The notes beneath the pieces were generated by a model. That model worked only from the letters and a program-made list of their open reading frames with translations. It ran no database searches and had not been told where the DNA came from. A DNA stretch of 64,000 bases from Aquimarina aquimarini. Its GTDB lineage: Bacteria; Bacteroidota; Bacteroidia; Flavobacteriales; Flavobacteriaceae. The stretch lies in assembly GCF_900299535.1 (NCBI RefSeq), contig NZ_OMKE01000001.1, forward strand, positions 121,148 through 185,147. The letters run 5' to 3'. A program made the translations under genes and the position numbers. Positions 45,248 through 53,468 of this stretch are shown here, in pieces. Every line of letters begins with the position of its first letter. The stretch's first letter is position 1.

Positions 45248-45613
45248 TTACAGGCTATCTTTTTGTTTTACATTGTTTAAATCTATAGTTTCTGCTTCTT
45301 TGTTTACAATCAAATCATATGTGTAGTGAGATTCTACATTAAGTAACGGAATGAGGATACGCATCTGTATTTTGCTTTTGGCAGGGATATTTTTGATAAT
45401 TGGTCGCTGTGCACTTTTTCTATATCCTACAGGGTTTATTTTTAAAAACACATTCTTTTCTTCATCGGTATCGTTTTGTACATATATGATTGTACGTTTT
45501 TTTAACTTTTTTTCTACTAAGTGTACAGTGTCTACTTGACTGTGCCCAGATATAACTGTAAAGAATAGAATTACGAATAGAAGTTGATAATACTTAGAAG
45601 ATACTATAGCCAT
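45248..45613 (-). CDS. Small secreted protein at the end of the metal transporter operon
   Basis: A 121-residue protein with a signal peptide (YYQLLFVILFFTVISGHSQ). The mature part (VEKKLKKRTIIYVQNDTDEEKN, then VFLKINPVGYRKSAQRP) looks like a small beta-sandwich. I do not recognise a family. It begins 33 bases after the permease stop on the same strand and may be the last gene of the metal operon, or may stand alone. Confidence 0.7.
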   Translation of the reverse strand: MAIVSSKYYQLLFVILFFTVISGHSQVDTVHLVEKKLKKRTIIYVQNDTDEEKNVFLKINPVGYRKSAQRPIIKNIPAKSKIQMRILIPLLNVESHYTYDLIVNKEAETIDLNNVKQKDSL

Positions 45614-45646
45614 ATGATATAGGTGAGTTATATGTAATTATTTTGT

Positions 45647-46807
45647 TTATCCCCTGAATAAGAAGAAACGATCTTTCATGGTTTCTATTTCAGAGTTTTT
45701 ATTGCTTATGATATAGTCAATAGCTTTTGTGGTAAACTTTTTGCCTTTCTTTGTCAAAGAAACAATATCATTATCAATAGTAATCATATTGTTTTTAAGT
45801 GCCAGATCAAGAACAGATTTTGATTGTACTTTTTGCCAGTTAATATGCTCATTTAGATGTTTTACATGGCGTTCATCTTCTTCTTTGTGATTTCCTAGGT
45901 GCAGAAGAAAAGTAAGTAAAGAAACCTCAATGCGTTGCTGTTTTTGTCTGTATAGTACAGAGAATAGCCCTTTGTTGGGGGCAAATAAATACACAAATAA
46001 AAATATAAGCCCCAAAACAGTAGTCATTGATCCAGAAATAGAAGTGTCTAGTGTATGTGCTACCCAGTACCCTATAATGGCACTGCTCACACCAAAAAAT
46101 ACTGCAAGTCGAAGCATTTTTTTTAAATCATTTGTCAATAGGTAAGCTGTAGCAGCAGGAGCGATCATTAATGCAATTACCAAAATAGCACCAACAGCAT
46201 CAAAGGCTCCAACTGTAGTTATCGAGGCAACGGTCATTAATCCATAATGCATTATAACTGGTGATAACCCTAGAGCGGCGGCAAGACCAGTATCAAACGT
46301 GCTAATTTTTAGTTCTTTAAAAAAAGTAAATAAAAGACCTAAAGTAATAACAACAATACAACCGATAATCCATAAGGATTTTGGCCCTACATCTGTACCT
46401 CTTATATATAAACGATCAAAAGGAGCAAAGGCTAATTCCCCTAGTAATACAGCATCAACATCTAAATGTACATCATTAGCGTTTTGAGCAATAAGTATAA
46501 TACCGATACTAAATAAGGCTGGAAAAACAAGACCAATAGCTGTATCTTCTTTAACCAATCCTGTCTTTTGAATAAATTCGACTAATACTACCGTTAGAAC
46601 ACCACTTGCAGCAGCCAAAATAATTAATAATGGAGAGGATAAATCATGAGTAATAAAAAAACCAATAACAATTCCAGGTAGTATAGAGTGACTAATAGCA
46701 TCTGTAATTAGTGCCATTTTTCGTAATACAAGAAAAGTACCAGGAATAGCACATGCTATTGCAACAAGGCTTGCAATGAGTTGTATTTCTATTTGTGCAC
46801 TACTCAT
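45647..46807 (-). CDS. Metal ABC transporter permease with C-terminal winged-helix-like domain
   Basis: A 386-residue protein of the ZnuB/TroC-type permease family: about nine helices, with GTFLVLRKMALITDAISHSILPG near the start and VGAILVIALMIAPAATAYLL. The transport part ends near residue 285. The last 100 residues (LLTFLLHLGNHKEEDERHVK, then QKVQSKSVLDLALKNNMIT, then DIVSLTKKGKKFTTKAIDY) resemble a winged-helix domain of the DtxR type. Its start overlaps the upstream permease by 8 bases. Together with 46800-47930 it forms the membrane pore for zinc, manganese or iron. Confidence 0.9.
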   Translation of the reverse strand: MSSAQIEIQLIASLVAIACAIPGTFLVLRKMALITDAISHSILPGIVIGFFITHDLSSPLLIILAAASGVLTVVLVEFIQKTGLVKEDTAIGLVFPALFSIGIILIAQNANDVHLDVDAVLLGELAFAPFDRLYIRGTDVGPKSLWIIGCIVVITLGLLFTFFKELKISTFDTGLAAALGLSPVIMHYGLMTVASITTVGAFDAVGAILVIALMIAPAATAYLLTNDLKKMLRLAVFFGVSSAIIGYWVAHTLDTSISGSMTTVLGLIFLFVYLFAPNKGLFSVLYRQKQQRIEVSLLTFLLHLGNHKEEDERHVKHLNEHINWQKVQSKSVLDLALKNNMITIDNDIVSLTKKGKKFTTKAIDYIISNKNSEIETMKDRFFLFRG

Positions 46808-47930
46808 CTTCTTCTTTGATTAATTGGTTGTATAAATTAGAAGCAGTATGATATCCTGATTCTGTCATGTGCCACATATTACCTTGAATTTTTACATAAT
46901 CCTTATCTTCTAATTTTTGAAGTGATTTTCTGGTAAACCCTTGAAAGTTATTTAAAATTTTAATTGCATGTGGATGAGAAATATCCTCATGTGTACTCGC
47001 AATGTCATACATAAAAGATAATGTTTTGTGTAATTGTAAATCGTTTCGGTTTTTTCTAAATCGGATTTCTCTAAATAATAACCCTCGGCCTGGAGAAAAA
47101 ATAAAGGAAAACAATACAAAGACACCAGCTACCAATACAATCACAGGGCCAGTTGATAGATTATTATGACTGGCACTAATAGCGGTTCCTAAAACACCAG
47201 AAAATGCTCCAAATATTGCCGCGAGTGTAACCATAACTCCAAGACTATTGGTCCATTGTCTTGCAGCAGCAGCAGGGGCAAGTAGCATGGCACTCATAAG
47301 TACTACACCTACAGTTTGTAAACCTAATACAATGGCAATGACAATAAAGGTGGTGATGAGTATATCTAAAAACTGGGTATTAAAACCTAGTGTTTTGGTG
47401 TAATCAGAATCAAATAGCAATATTTTTAGTTCTTTCCAGAAAAGTAACAAAACAACCAGACTGATTGCTGTAACGATAACCATAAGCCATACATCGCTTT
47501 CTAGAAGAGTTGCTGCTTGTCCAAAAAGATAACTTTCTAATCCAGCTTGATTTGAGTTAGGCATTTTTTGAATATATGTTAATAATAACATTCCAAAGCC
47601 AAAGAAAAGAGATAATATTAATCCTAAAGCTGTGTCTGATTTAAGATGGGTTTTACTAATTATCCCTCGAATCCAGAATGTTCCTACCAACCCACTAATT
47701 AAAGCACCTAACAAAAATAGGGAACTGTTTTTGGTGCCAATAATAAGAAAAACAATTGCAATACCTGGTAATGCAGCATGAGAAATGGCATCTCCCAATA
47801 AGCTTTGCTTACGCAATACTGCAAAACTACCCAACATACCGCATATAGCTCCTAGTATAGCAGTTCCTAATGTAATGGTACGTAGCGTGTAATCGGTAAA
47901 AACAAGTTCTATGTATTCTTTTATATCCAT
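46800..47930 (-). CDS. Metal ABC transporter permease with C-terminal winged-helix-like domain
   Basis: A 376-residue permease paralogous to the next gene: GSFAVLRKQSLLGDAISHAALPGIA near the start and MSAMLLAPAAAARQW in the core. After the last helix (about residue 285) a tail of 90 residues (LSFMYDIASTHEDISHPHAIK, RKSLQKLEDKDYVKI, WHMTESGYHTASNLYNQL) looks like a winged helix, with the RKSLQKLEDKDYV recognition-helix-like segment. Its ATG overlaps the stop of a 28-codon ORF (47930-48016) by one base. Confidence 0.9.
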   Translation of the reverse strand: MDIKEYIELVFTDYTLRTITLGTAILGAICGMLGSFAVLRKQSLLGDAISHAALPGIAIVFLIIGTKNSSLFLLGALISGLVGTFWIRGIISKTHLKSDTALGLILSLFFGFGMLLLTYIQKMPNSNQAGLESYLFGQAATLLESDVWLMVIVTAISLVVLLLFWKELKILLFDSDYTKTLGFNTQFLDILITTFIVIAIVLGLQTVGVVLMSAMLLAPAAAARQWTNSLGVMVTLAAIFGAFSGVLGTAISASHNNLSTGPVIVLVAGVFVLFSFIFSPGRGLLFREIRFRKNRNDLQLHKTLSFMYDIASTHEDISHPHAIKILNNFQGFTRKSLQKLEDKDYVKIQGNMWHMTESGYHTASNLYNQLIKEEDE

Positions 47931-48016
47931 TAATGTTTAGGTAATTTTTTTGTTTTAGGAAATTTATAACATGGGGTAGCTATTAAATCTTCAAAGTTAA
48001 ATTTCATTTCTGACAT
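47930..48016 (-). CDS. 28-residue small ORF coupled to the metal permease
   Basis: ATG at 48016 opens a frame that ends in TAA at 47932-47930; the last A of the stop is the first base of the permease ATG (TAATG). The peptide starts MSEMKFNFEDLIATPCYKFP and ends in a basic tail KTKKLPKH, with one Cys. It lies 63 bases after the ATPase stop (48080). The exact TAATG coupling is also used elsewhere in this window between real genes. It may be a coding micropeptide or a leader peptide governing permease translation. Function unknown. Confidence 0.55.
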   Translation of the reverse strand: MSEMKFNFEDLIATPCYKFPKTKKLPKH

Positions 48017-48079
48017 AAATTATTTTATAACTCGTTTCTATCTTTTAATTACGAGTCCTTTTTTTCTAAAAACTAATTT

Positions 48080-48817
48080 TTATTGTTGTACACTAACCTT
48101 GTAATTAATACCATATGTTTTTGTCAAATTATCATCATTAAAGATATCTTTTACAGGACCAGTAGCGATCTTTTTTACATTTAAAAATGTTACCCAATCA
48201 AAATATTCAGGAACGGTTTGTAAATCATGATGTACTACGATAACTGTTTTTCCTGATTTTCTCAGCTCTTTTAGTATATTGATAATTGCTTTTTCTGTCG
48301 TTGCATCAACTCCCTGAAAAGGTTCATCCATAAAATAAATAGCGGCATTTTGTACTAAGGCTCTTGCTAGAAAGATACGTTGTTGTTGTCCTCCTGATAG
48401 TTGACTGATTTGTCTGTTTTTGAAAGCGAGCATTCCTACTTTTTCCAAAGCTTCGAGAGAGGCTTTTTTTTCTTTCTGACCAGGTCTTTTGATCCATCCA
48501 AGACTACCGTAAGTACCCATCGTTACAACATCTAATGCTGTTGTAGGGAAATCCCAGTCTACACTTCCTTTTTGAGGAACATAAGCAACTAGTGAGCGTT
48601 GTTTGTGATATGGCTTTCCGTAGATTTGAATACTTCCCGCAATAGGCTTTATGATATTTAAAATAGACTTAATCAAAGTAGATTTTCCAGCTCCGTTGGG
48701 GCCTACAATTGCCATAAGTACACCCTCGGGGATTGTTAGGTCAATATCCCATAATACAGGTTTGTAGTTGTAAGCTACAGTAAGGTCATCTATTTGAACT
48801 GCAATTTTGTTACTCAT
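48080..48817 (-). CDS. Metal ABC transporter ATP-binding protein
   Basis: A 245-residue ATPase with Walker [11 protein letters not shown]-loop [12 protein letters not shown], signature [17 protein letters not shown], Walker [13 protein letters not shown] and H-loop VVHHD. The Q-loop sequence VPQKxxVDWxFP is typical of the ZnuC/TroB group for zinc or manganese. It powers the pair of permeases downstream and uses the TroA-like protein encoded upstream. Confidence 0.96.
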   Translation of the reverse strand: MSNKIAVQIDDLTVAYNYKPVLWDIDLTIPEGVLMAIVGPNGAGKSTLIKSILNIIKPIAGSIQIYGKPYHKQRSLVAYVPQKGSVDWDFPTTALDVVTMGTYGSLGWIKRPGQKEKKASLEALEKVGMLAFKNRQISQLSGGQQQRIFLARALVQNAAIYFMDEPFQGVDATTEKAIINILKELRKSGKTVIVVHHDLQTVPEYFDWVTFLNVKKIATGPVKDIFNDDNLTKTYGINYKVSVQQ

Positions 48818-48925
48818 ATATCATTTTGTTAAAGAGACAATAGTAAGCATATTGCCACATCAGAGAAATATTGATAAATATAGCAGAATAGATCAATAAA
48901 AATAAATGTTTTTCGATGTAATTTT

Positions 48926-48940
48926 GATATGACATATCAT
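48926..48940. repeat. 15-base palindrome upstream of the metal ABC ATPase gene
   Basis: TGATATG-A-CATATCA is a perfect dyad in the 161 bases between the binding-protein stop and the ATPase start, on the path of the leftward operon. It could be an operator for an internal promoter. It does not match the dyad at 52694-52709. Confidence 0.6.
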
Positions 48941-48978
48941 ATTAAAATAGTAATAAATAACCCTTTTTTATATGATAG

Positions 48979-49896
48979 TTATTTAAGCGCATTTATAATT
49001 GTAGTTACATTGTATTCAAACATACCGATATACGTTCCTTCTTTGGTGTTTGGGTTGCCAAGAGCATCAGAGAATAATGTGCCTCCGATAGTGACTTGAT
49101 GATTTTTTGATGTTACTGCGGCTTGTAGTGCTTCTATAGTTCGTTTAGGTACAGAGCTTTCTACAAAAATAGCTTTCACCTTGTTATCAATGATAAAATT
49201 AGCCAATTTTTGTACATCTTGTACTCCAGCTTCTGTAGCTGTTGATAATCCTTGTAATCCAACTACTTCAAAATCATAAGCTTTACCAAAATAACTAAAA
49301 GCATCATGAGCAGTAACCAAAATTCGTTTTTCTATGGGTAGTGTATTGATCGTGTTTTTTAAAGTAGTTTCTAGCTTATCAAGTTGATCTAGGTATATTT
49401 TTCCGTTACTAGCAAAAGCTTCTGCATTTTTTGGATCAATAGTTTTGAGTTGATCAATAACGAATGTGGTGATAATTTTCCAATTTGCCACATCAAACCA
49501 TATGTGTGGATCGTAGTTTGAAGCAAAATAGTCTGAACCGATCAATGTGTTTTTGTCGATACTTTCTCCAATAGCAATAGTTTTGGTGTCTTGATGTGCC
49601 ATTTTTTTAAATACCTCTACAAGTTTTCCTTCTAGGTGGAGGCCATTGTAGAATACCACATCAGCATTTATTAGCTTAGAGACATCACCCTCACTGGCTT
49701 TATATAAATGTGGATCTACACCACTACCCATTAATCCATTGACTTCAATTAGATCACCACCAATGTTTTTTACTAAATCAGTAATCATAGAAGTTGTAGT
49801 CACTACATTGAGTTTTTCGTTTTTATCTTTAACCTCTTTTTTACAAGAAAATAGAGTTGCAATACATGCGCATATAAGTAGTATGTGTTTGATCAT
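48979..49896 (-). CDS. Metal ABC transporter substrate-binding lipoprotein, TroA-like
   Basis: A 305-residue lipoprotein (lipobox LFSC, Cys 18). Likely metal ligands are H63 (GSGVDPHLYKAS), H131 (YDPHIWFD), H197 (VTAHDAFSYFGKAY) and D277 (GGTLFSDALG). The set His-His-His-Asp equals that of Treponema TroA (H68/H133/H199/D279), which binds zinc and manganese, and differs from PsaA, which has Glu at the third place. The long His-rich loop of ZnuA is absent. It delivers metal to the ABC complex downstream. The ATG is 2 bases from the thioredoxin stop. Confidence 0.93.
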   Translation of the reverse strand: MIKHILLICACIATLFSCKKEVKDKNEKLNVVTTTSMITDLVKNIGGDLIEVNGLMGSGVDPHLYKASEGDVSKLINADVVFYNGLHLEGKLVEVFKKMAHQDTKTIAIGESIDKNTLIGSDYFASNYDPHIWFDVANWKIITTFVIDQLKTIDPKNAEAFASNGKIYLDQLDKLETTLKNTINTLPIEKRILVTAHDAFSYFGKAYDFEVVGLQGLSTATEAGVQDVQKLANFIIDNKVKAIFVESSVPKRTIEALQAAVTSKNHQVTIGGTLFSDALGNPNTKEGTYIGMFEYNVTTIINALK

Positions 49897-49897
49897 T

Positions 49898-50365
49898 TTA
49901 AGATATTTTTTCTAAAATTTTAAGAAGTTGATTTGCACTTAAAAAAGATTGTTTCTGAAATATAATTTCATATTCTTTGTTAAGTATTGTTAATGTAGGA
50001 TACGCAACTTTATTGTTTACAACGGCAAGCTCTTTTGCTAGTTGATGTATTCCTGTTTTATGTCCATTTGAGTTAAAACGAAAGTCATTATTAAGAAAGT
50101 TAATCGTTTCACGACTTTCTGCATTTAAGGATATAAAATAAAAATTGGTATTCAGTTTTTGAATGATCTGATTGTTTTTGAAAGTGGTACTTTCCATATT
50201 TTTACAATACATACACCAATCTGTATGAATAAAAACAACCACAGGTTTTGGGTCAATTTTCATAGCATCTTCAAGAGACTCAAAAGAATTTATCTTTATT
50301 TGTGATACTACACTTTGGCATACTATAAATAAAGCAAAGATGAGTATGTTATTTATTATTCTCAT
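49898..50365 (-). CDS. Secreted thioredoxin-fold protein
   Basis: A 155-residue protein with a signal peptide ending VVS and a thioredoxin fold with active site DWCMYCKNM (CxxC) and cis-Pro segment VAYPTLTIL. It should act as a periplasmic disulphide reductase or isomerase. Its place between a metal receptor and a metal-binding lipoprotein, with spacing of 1-2 bases, suggests a role in metal loading or in the redox state of the receptor's CSIC motif; this is inference. Confidence 0.9.
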   Translation of the reverse strand: MRIINNILIFALFIVCQSVVSQIKINSFESLEDAMKIDPKPVVVFIHTDWCMYCKNMESTTFKNNQIIQKLNTNFYFISLNAESRETINFLNNDFRFNSNGHKTGIHQLAKELAVVNNKVAYPTLTILNKEYEIIFQKQSFLSANQLLKILEKIS

Positions 50366-50366
50366 A

Positions 50367-52634
50367 TTATAAAAGGTTGTATCTAACTCCTAGGAAAGCT
50401 CGCATTCCTTGATTTGGGCCATAAATATAAGTAGAATCAAATGTAAGTCCATATGGATTGTCTGGAGTTACCAAAACATCTCCGTTTTGATCAAATTGAA
50501 CATTGTTATCAAAAGGATCTTCTGCACGTGAAATTAAAAATGGATTTCCTTTGTTAGGAGTCCAGTTTAATAAGTTTTTGATTCCTCCATAAATTTCCAA
50601 ATTGTTTTTGGAAGCGTGAGTGAATTGTATATTTTGGATACTCCACCAAGGAGAGTTTTTTCTTCTAGGGTCATTAGGACCTAATGTTGGTAAGCGCATT
50701 GGGCCGTATAGATTACCAGTATAATCAATTGTAAGACGCAAGGGCTGTATTTTATAAGTTACTCCCCATGTTCCAGTAATGCTCTCTGTTAATTCCTGAC
50801 GAGATCGTACACCATTTTCTGTTCTAGAAACATTTAGTGCACTTATACCTGCCATGAGTTTTAACCCATTAGAAAAATTAACATTAGAATTTAAACTTAC
50901 ACCTTTAGAAACCGCATACCCATCAAGATTACTATAGCGTATCTCTTGTGGGTCTGTCTCATAATCAGGTAGAATAGCATTAGAGAAATGTGTGTACCAT
51001 GCAGAAGCATCTAAACCAATGAATGATCCATTATCAAGAAAAATCTTTTTAACGTAATTGATGTTGATATTATAAGATTCCTCAGGATTAAGATCCTCTT
51101 CAACAATTACATCTCTAGATCCTGTAAGTGCAGCATGATCTTCTGTAAATAAGTTAACTACTCTAAAACCTGTACCAGCATTCACTCTAACAATATTATT
51201 AGGATTGATACTCCATTTATACGCTACTCTAGGAGTAAAGATAGTTCCGTGATCATCATCATAGTCAAATCGAGTTCCTAGTAATAATTTTTGTTTTGGA
51301 GTTATTGTTATCTCATCTTGCAGAAATACTCCTGGTACATTTTTTTCTTCTGGGGCATTAGTAGTGCTAATGGCTGTTGCAGGTGTATTATCGTCATAAT
51401 ATTGGTAGCGATAAGCAATCCCTGCAAGTAGGTCATGTGATTTCACTCTCTTATCCCAAGTAAGCTGTGTGAAACCAATTCGTTGTTCAGCTTGGTAAGA
51501 TACATCTCCGTAATAGGAATTTTGATCATGATTTGTGTAAGAAAATGACAATGCTACAGATTCTTTTATTGGTAATTCATAGTTACCTAATAGTTCATAT
51601 CGATTTGTATATATGCTTTCGCCATATACTTGATCACTACCTCTATATGTTTTATCCCATTCATTTTCTCCTCCCCATCGATCTTCATAGTAGAATCTAC
51701 CTGCTAGTGTAAAGTTTTTACCACTTTTTCTTTTGAAATTCCATTTGTTGAATACCGATATACGATCCTGTAAGGTTAGATCGGTAAAACCATCCTCATT
51801 ATTATCAATGATTTGATCATACAGAAAATAATTAGCACCAACCAAAGCTGTTGCAGAACCTACATTTGCTTTAAAACCAAAATCTATATTGGTTTCTCCC
51901 CAGCCAGAAGCAAAAACATCGGTGCTAATTTGTGGGGCGTTATCAGGTTTTTTTGTAATAATATTAATTAATCCTCCCACAGCTTCACTACCATATAAGG
52001 AAGAGGCAGGGCCTTTTACAACTTCAATTCTCTCGATCAAAGAATTAGGAATTCCTGATAACCCATAGACGGTAGATAAACCACTAACGATTGGCATGCC
52101 ATCAATCATAACCAGAGTATAAGGGCCTTCAAGACCGTTAATATGGATGTCTCCTGTATTGCAAATACTGCAATTGAGTTGAGGTCTTACTCCATTAATA
52201 TTTTGTAAAGCTTCAAAAAGACTTGGTGTTGGGTTTTTCTTAAAGAAAGCTGGAGTGAATATTTCTACAGGTACGGGACTCTCTGATCTTTTTACAGGTT
52301 TAAGAGTACCAGAAACTACCACTTCATCCAAGGATGAACCCTGTGTCAAAACAAAACGAATTTGGTTATCACCTTCTTTGATGGTGAATTTTTTCTTGAT
52401 AGAATTATATCCTGTAAATGAAGCTGTTATTTTGTAGGTTCCTATAGGGATATTATTAATTTCAAAAGCACCTTGCTCATTACTAGAGCTGCCTAAATTA
52501 GTGCCTTCTATAAATATATTTGCAAAAGGAAGCAAGCCGTTATCATCATATACTAAGCCTTTTAATATACCGTTTTGTGCAAGTCCAGTGTTAAAAATAA
52601 ATATGATACCTATTAAGTAAATATATTTGTGCAT
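50367..52634 (-). CDS. TonB-dependent outer-membrane receptor of the metal operon
   Basis: A 755-residue receptor from the ATG at 52634, where a signal peptide begins (YIYLIGIIFIFNTGLAQ). It has a CarboxypepD-regulatory-like domain (LKGLVYDDNGLLPFANIFIE), a plug with RIEVVKGPASSLYGSEAVGG, and a large barrel. In the plug, PQLNCSICNTGDIHINGLEG includes a CxxC pair that is common in metal/porphyrin-like receptors of Bacteroidetes. The longer frame starting at 52658 is not used because it overlaps the start of translation signals. Being the first gene of the operon, it is transcribed from the promoter at 52681-52711. Confidence 0.92.
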   Translation of the reverse strand: MHKYIYLIGIIFIFNTGLAQNGILKGLVYDDNGLLPFANIFIEGTNLGSSSNEQGAFEINNIPIGTYKITASFTGYNSIKKKFTIKEGDNQIRFVLTQGSSLDEVVVSGTLKPVKRSESPVPVEIFTPAFFKKNPTPSLFEALQNINGVRPQLNCSICNTGDIHINGLEGPYTLVMIDGMPIVSGLSTVYGLSGIPNSLIERIEVVKGPASSLYGSEAVGGLINIITKKPDNAPQISTDVFASGWGETNIDFGFKANVGSATALVGANYFLYDQIIDNNEDGFTDLTLQDRISVFNKWNFKRKSGKNFTLAGRFYYEDRWGGENEWDKTYRGSDQVYGESIYTNRYELLGNYELPIKESVALSFSYTNHDQNSYYGDVSYQAEQRIGFTQLTWDKRVKSHDLLAGIAYRYQYYDDNTPATAISTTNAPEEKNVPGVFLQDEITITPKQKLLLGTRFDYDDDHGTIFTPRVAYKWSINPNNIVRVNAGTGFRVVNLFTEDHAALTGSRDVIVEEDLNPEESYNININYVKKIFLDNGSFIGLDASAWYTHFSNAILPDYETDPQEIRYSNLDGYAVSKGVSLNSNVNFSNGLKLMAGISALNVSRTENGVRSRQELTESITGTWGVTYKIQPLRLTIDYTGNLYGPMRLPTLGPNDPRRKNSPWWSIQNIQFTHASKNNLEIYGGIKNLLNWTPNKGNPFLISRAEDPFDNNVQFDQNGDVLVTPDNPYGLTFDSTYIYGPNQGMRAFLGVRYNLL

Positions 52635-52680
52635 ATTACCGTTATATGTTATCGACATGTGACTATAGTTATTAATTACG

Positions 52681-52711
52681 CAAAACTAAAAAAGTTAGCT
52701 ATGACTAACAA
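52681..52711 (-). promoter_or_regulatory. Promoter of the metal operon with a GTTAG-N6-CTAAC operator candidate
   Basis: On the minus strand TTG at 52711-52709 and TAGTTTTG at 52688-52681 are 20 bases apart. The dyad GTTAG (52694-52698) N6 CTAAC (52705-52709) lies in the spacer, and also covers the ATG of the divergent regulator gene (52701-52703). GTTAG/CTAAC are the half-sites of IdeR/DtxR boxes, which normally have one base between them rather than six. Confidence 0.62.
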
Positions 52712-53387
52712 GATAAATTTAAACAATTTAACAAAAAGTGAGGAAGATTACTTAAAGGCTCTTTTTCAGTTGCTTATAGAGGATGATTCTGTGAAGGTGG
52801 GGAATAATCAGTTAGCAGAGTACCTTAAAGTTTCTCCGGCATCAACAAATAACATGATCAAAAAGCTAAAAGCTAAAGATTATGTGATCAGTGAGAAGTA
52901 TGGTAAACTAGACCTAACTGAAGAAGGAAAGGCTATAGCCGTGCGATTAATTCGTAAGCATAGGTTATGGGAAACCTTTTTATATAATTATTTAAACTTT
53001 ACATGGGATGAGGTACATGATGTGGCAGAACAATTAGAACATATCAAGTCTCAGAAGTTAATTGATGAACTGGATAGGTTTATGGATTTTCCTAAAAATG
53101 ATCCTCACGGAGAAATTATTCCAAATGCAGATGGAGAATATTTTATTTTACCAAGAATTACACTATCTTCCTTATCAGAAGGAGATGTATGCCAGTTGGT
53201 AGCTGTAGATGATGGTTCTGTGAACTTCTTAAAATATGTTTCAAAAATAGGATTGGTGTTGAGTAGTGAAATAAAAATTCTGGAAATTCGAGAATTTGAT
53301 AAATCCATTCGCATTCAATTTGATAATACGGTAGAAACTGTTACAAGAAAATTTGCAGATAATGTATTCGTTAAGAAGGTAGTATAA
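52701..53387 (+). CDS. DtxR/MntR-family metal-dependent transcriptional regulator
   Basis: A 228-residue protein. Residues 1-70 are a winged HTH (TKSEEDYLKALFQLL, VGNNQLAEYLKVSPASTNNMIKKLKAKDYV). The dimer and metal domain has HRLWETFLYNYLNFTWDEVHDVAEQLEHI and DPHGEIIP. The last 75 residues are an SH3-like FeoA domain. The family represses metal uptake genes in response to iron or manganese. It is divergent from the metal operon, so that operon is the obvious target. I chose ATG 52701 because the frame's earlier ATG at 52629 runs through the promoter. Confidence 0.94.
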   Translation: MTNKINLNNLTKSEEDYLKALFQLLIEDDSVKVGNNQLAEYLKVSPASTNNMIKKLKAKDYVISEKYGKLDLTEEGKAIAVRLIRKHRLWETFLYNYLNFTWDEVHDVAEQLEHIKSQKLIDELDRFMDFPKNDPHGEIIPNADGEYFILPRITLSSLSEGDVCQLVAVDDGSVNFLKYVSKIGLVLSSEIKILEIREFDKSIRIQFDNTVETVTRKFADNVFVKKVV

Positions 53388-53441
53388 GATTTGCAAATGT
53401 TAAAATAGAGTTACTCTATAAGATAGTTAGAGAATTGCTGT

Positions 53442-53449
53442 TATCTTTG
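53442..53449 (+). promoter_or_regulatory. -7 element of the DnaQ-like gene
   Basis: TATCTTTG is an exact TAnnTTTG match, 20 bases before the ATG at 53469. Confidence 0.55.
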
Positions 53450-53468
53450 AGTATCACACAATCAATTT

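Noticed and set aside
52629..52700. 24-codon N-terminal extension of the DtxR-family regulator
   Set aside because: It runs through the divergent promoter and the start region of the TonB receptor; the family starts at the HTH-proximal Met (52701).
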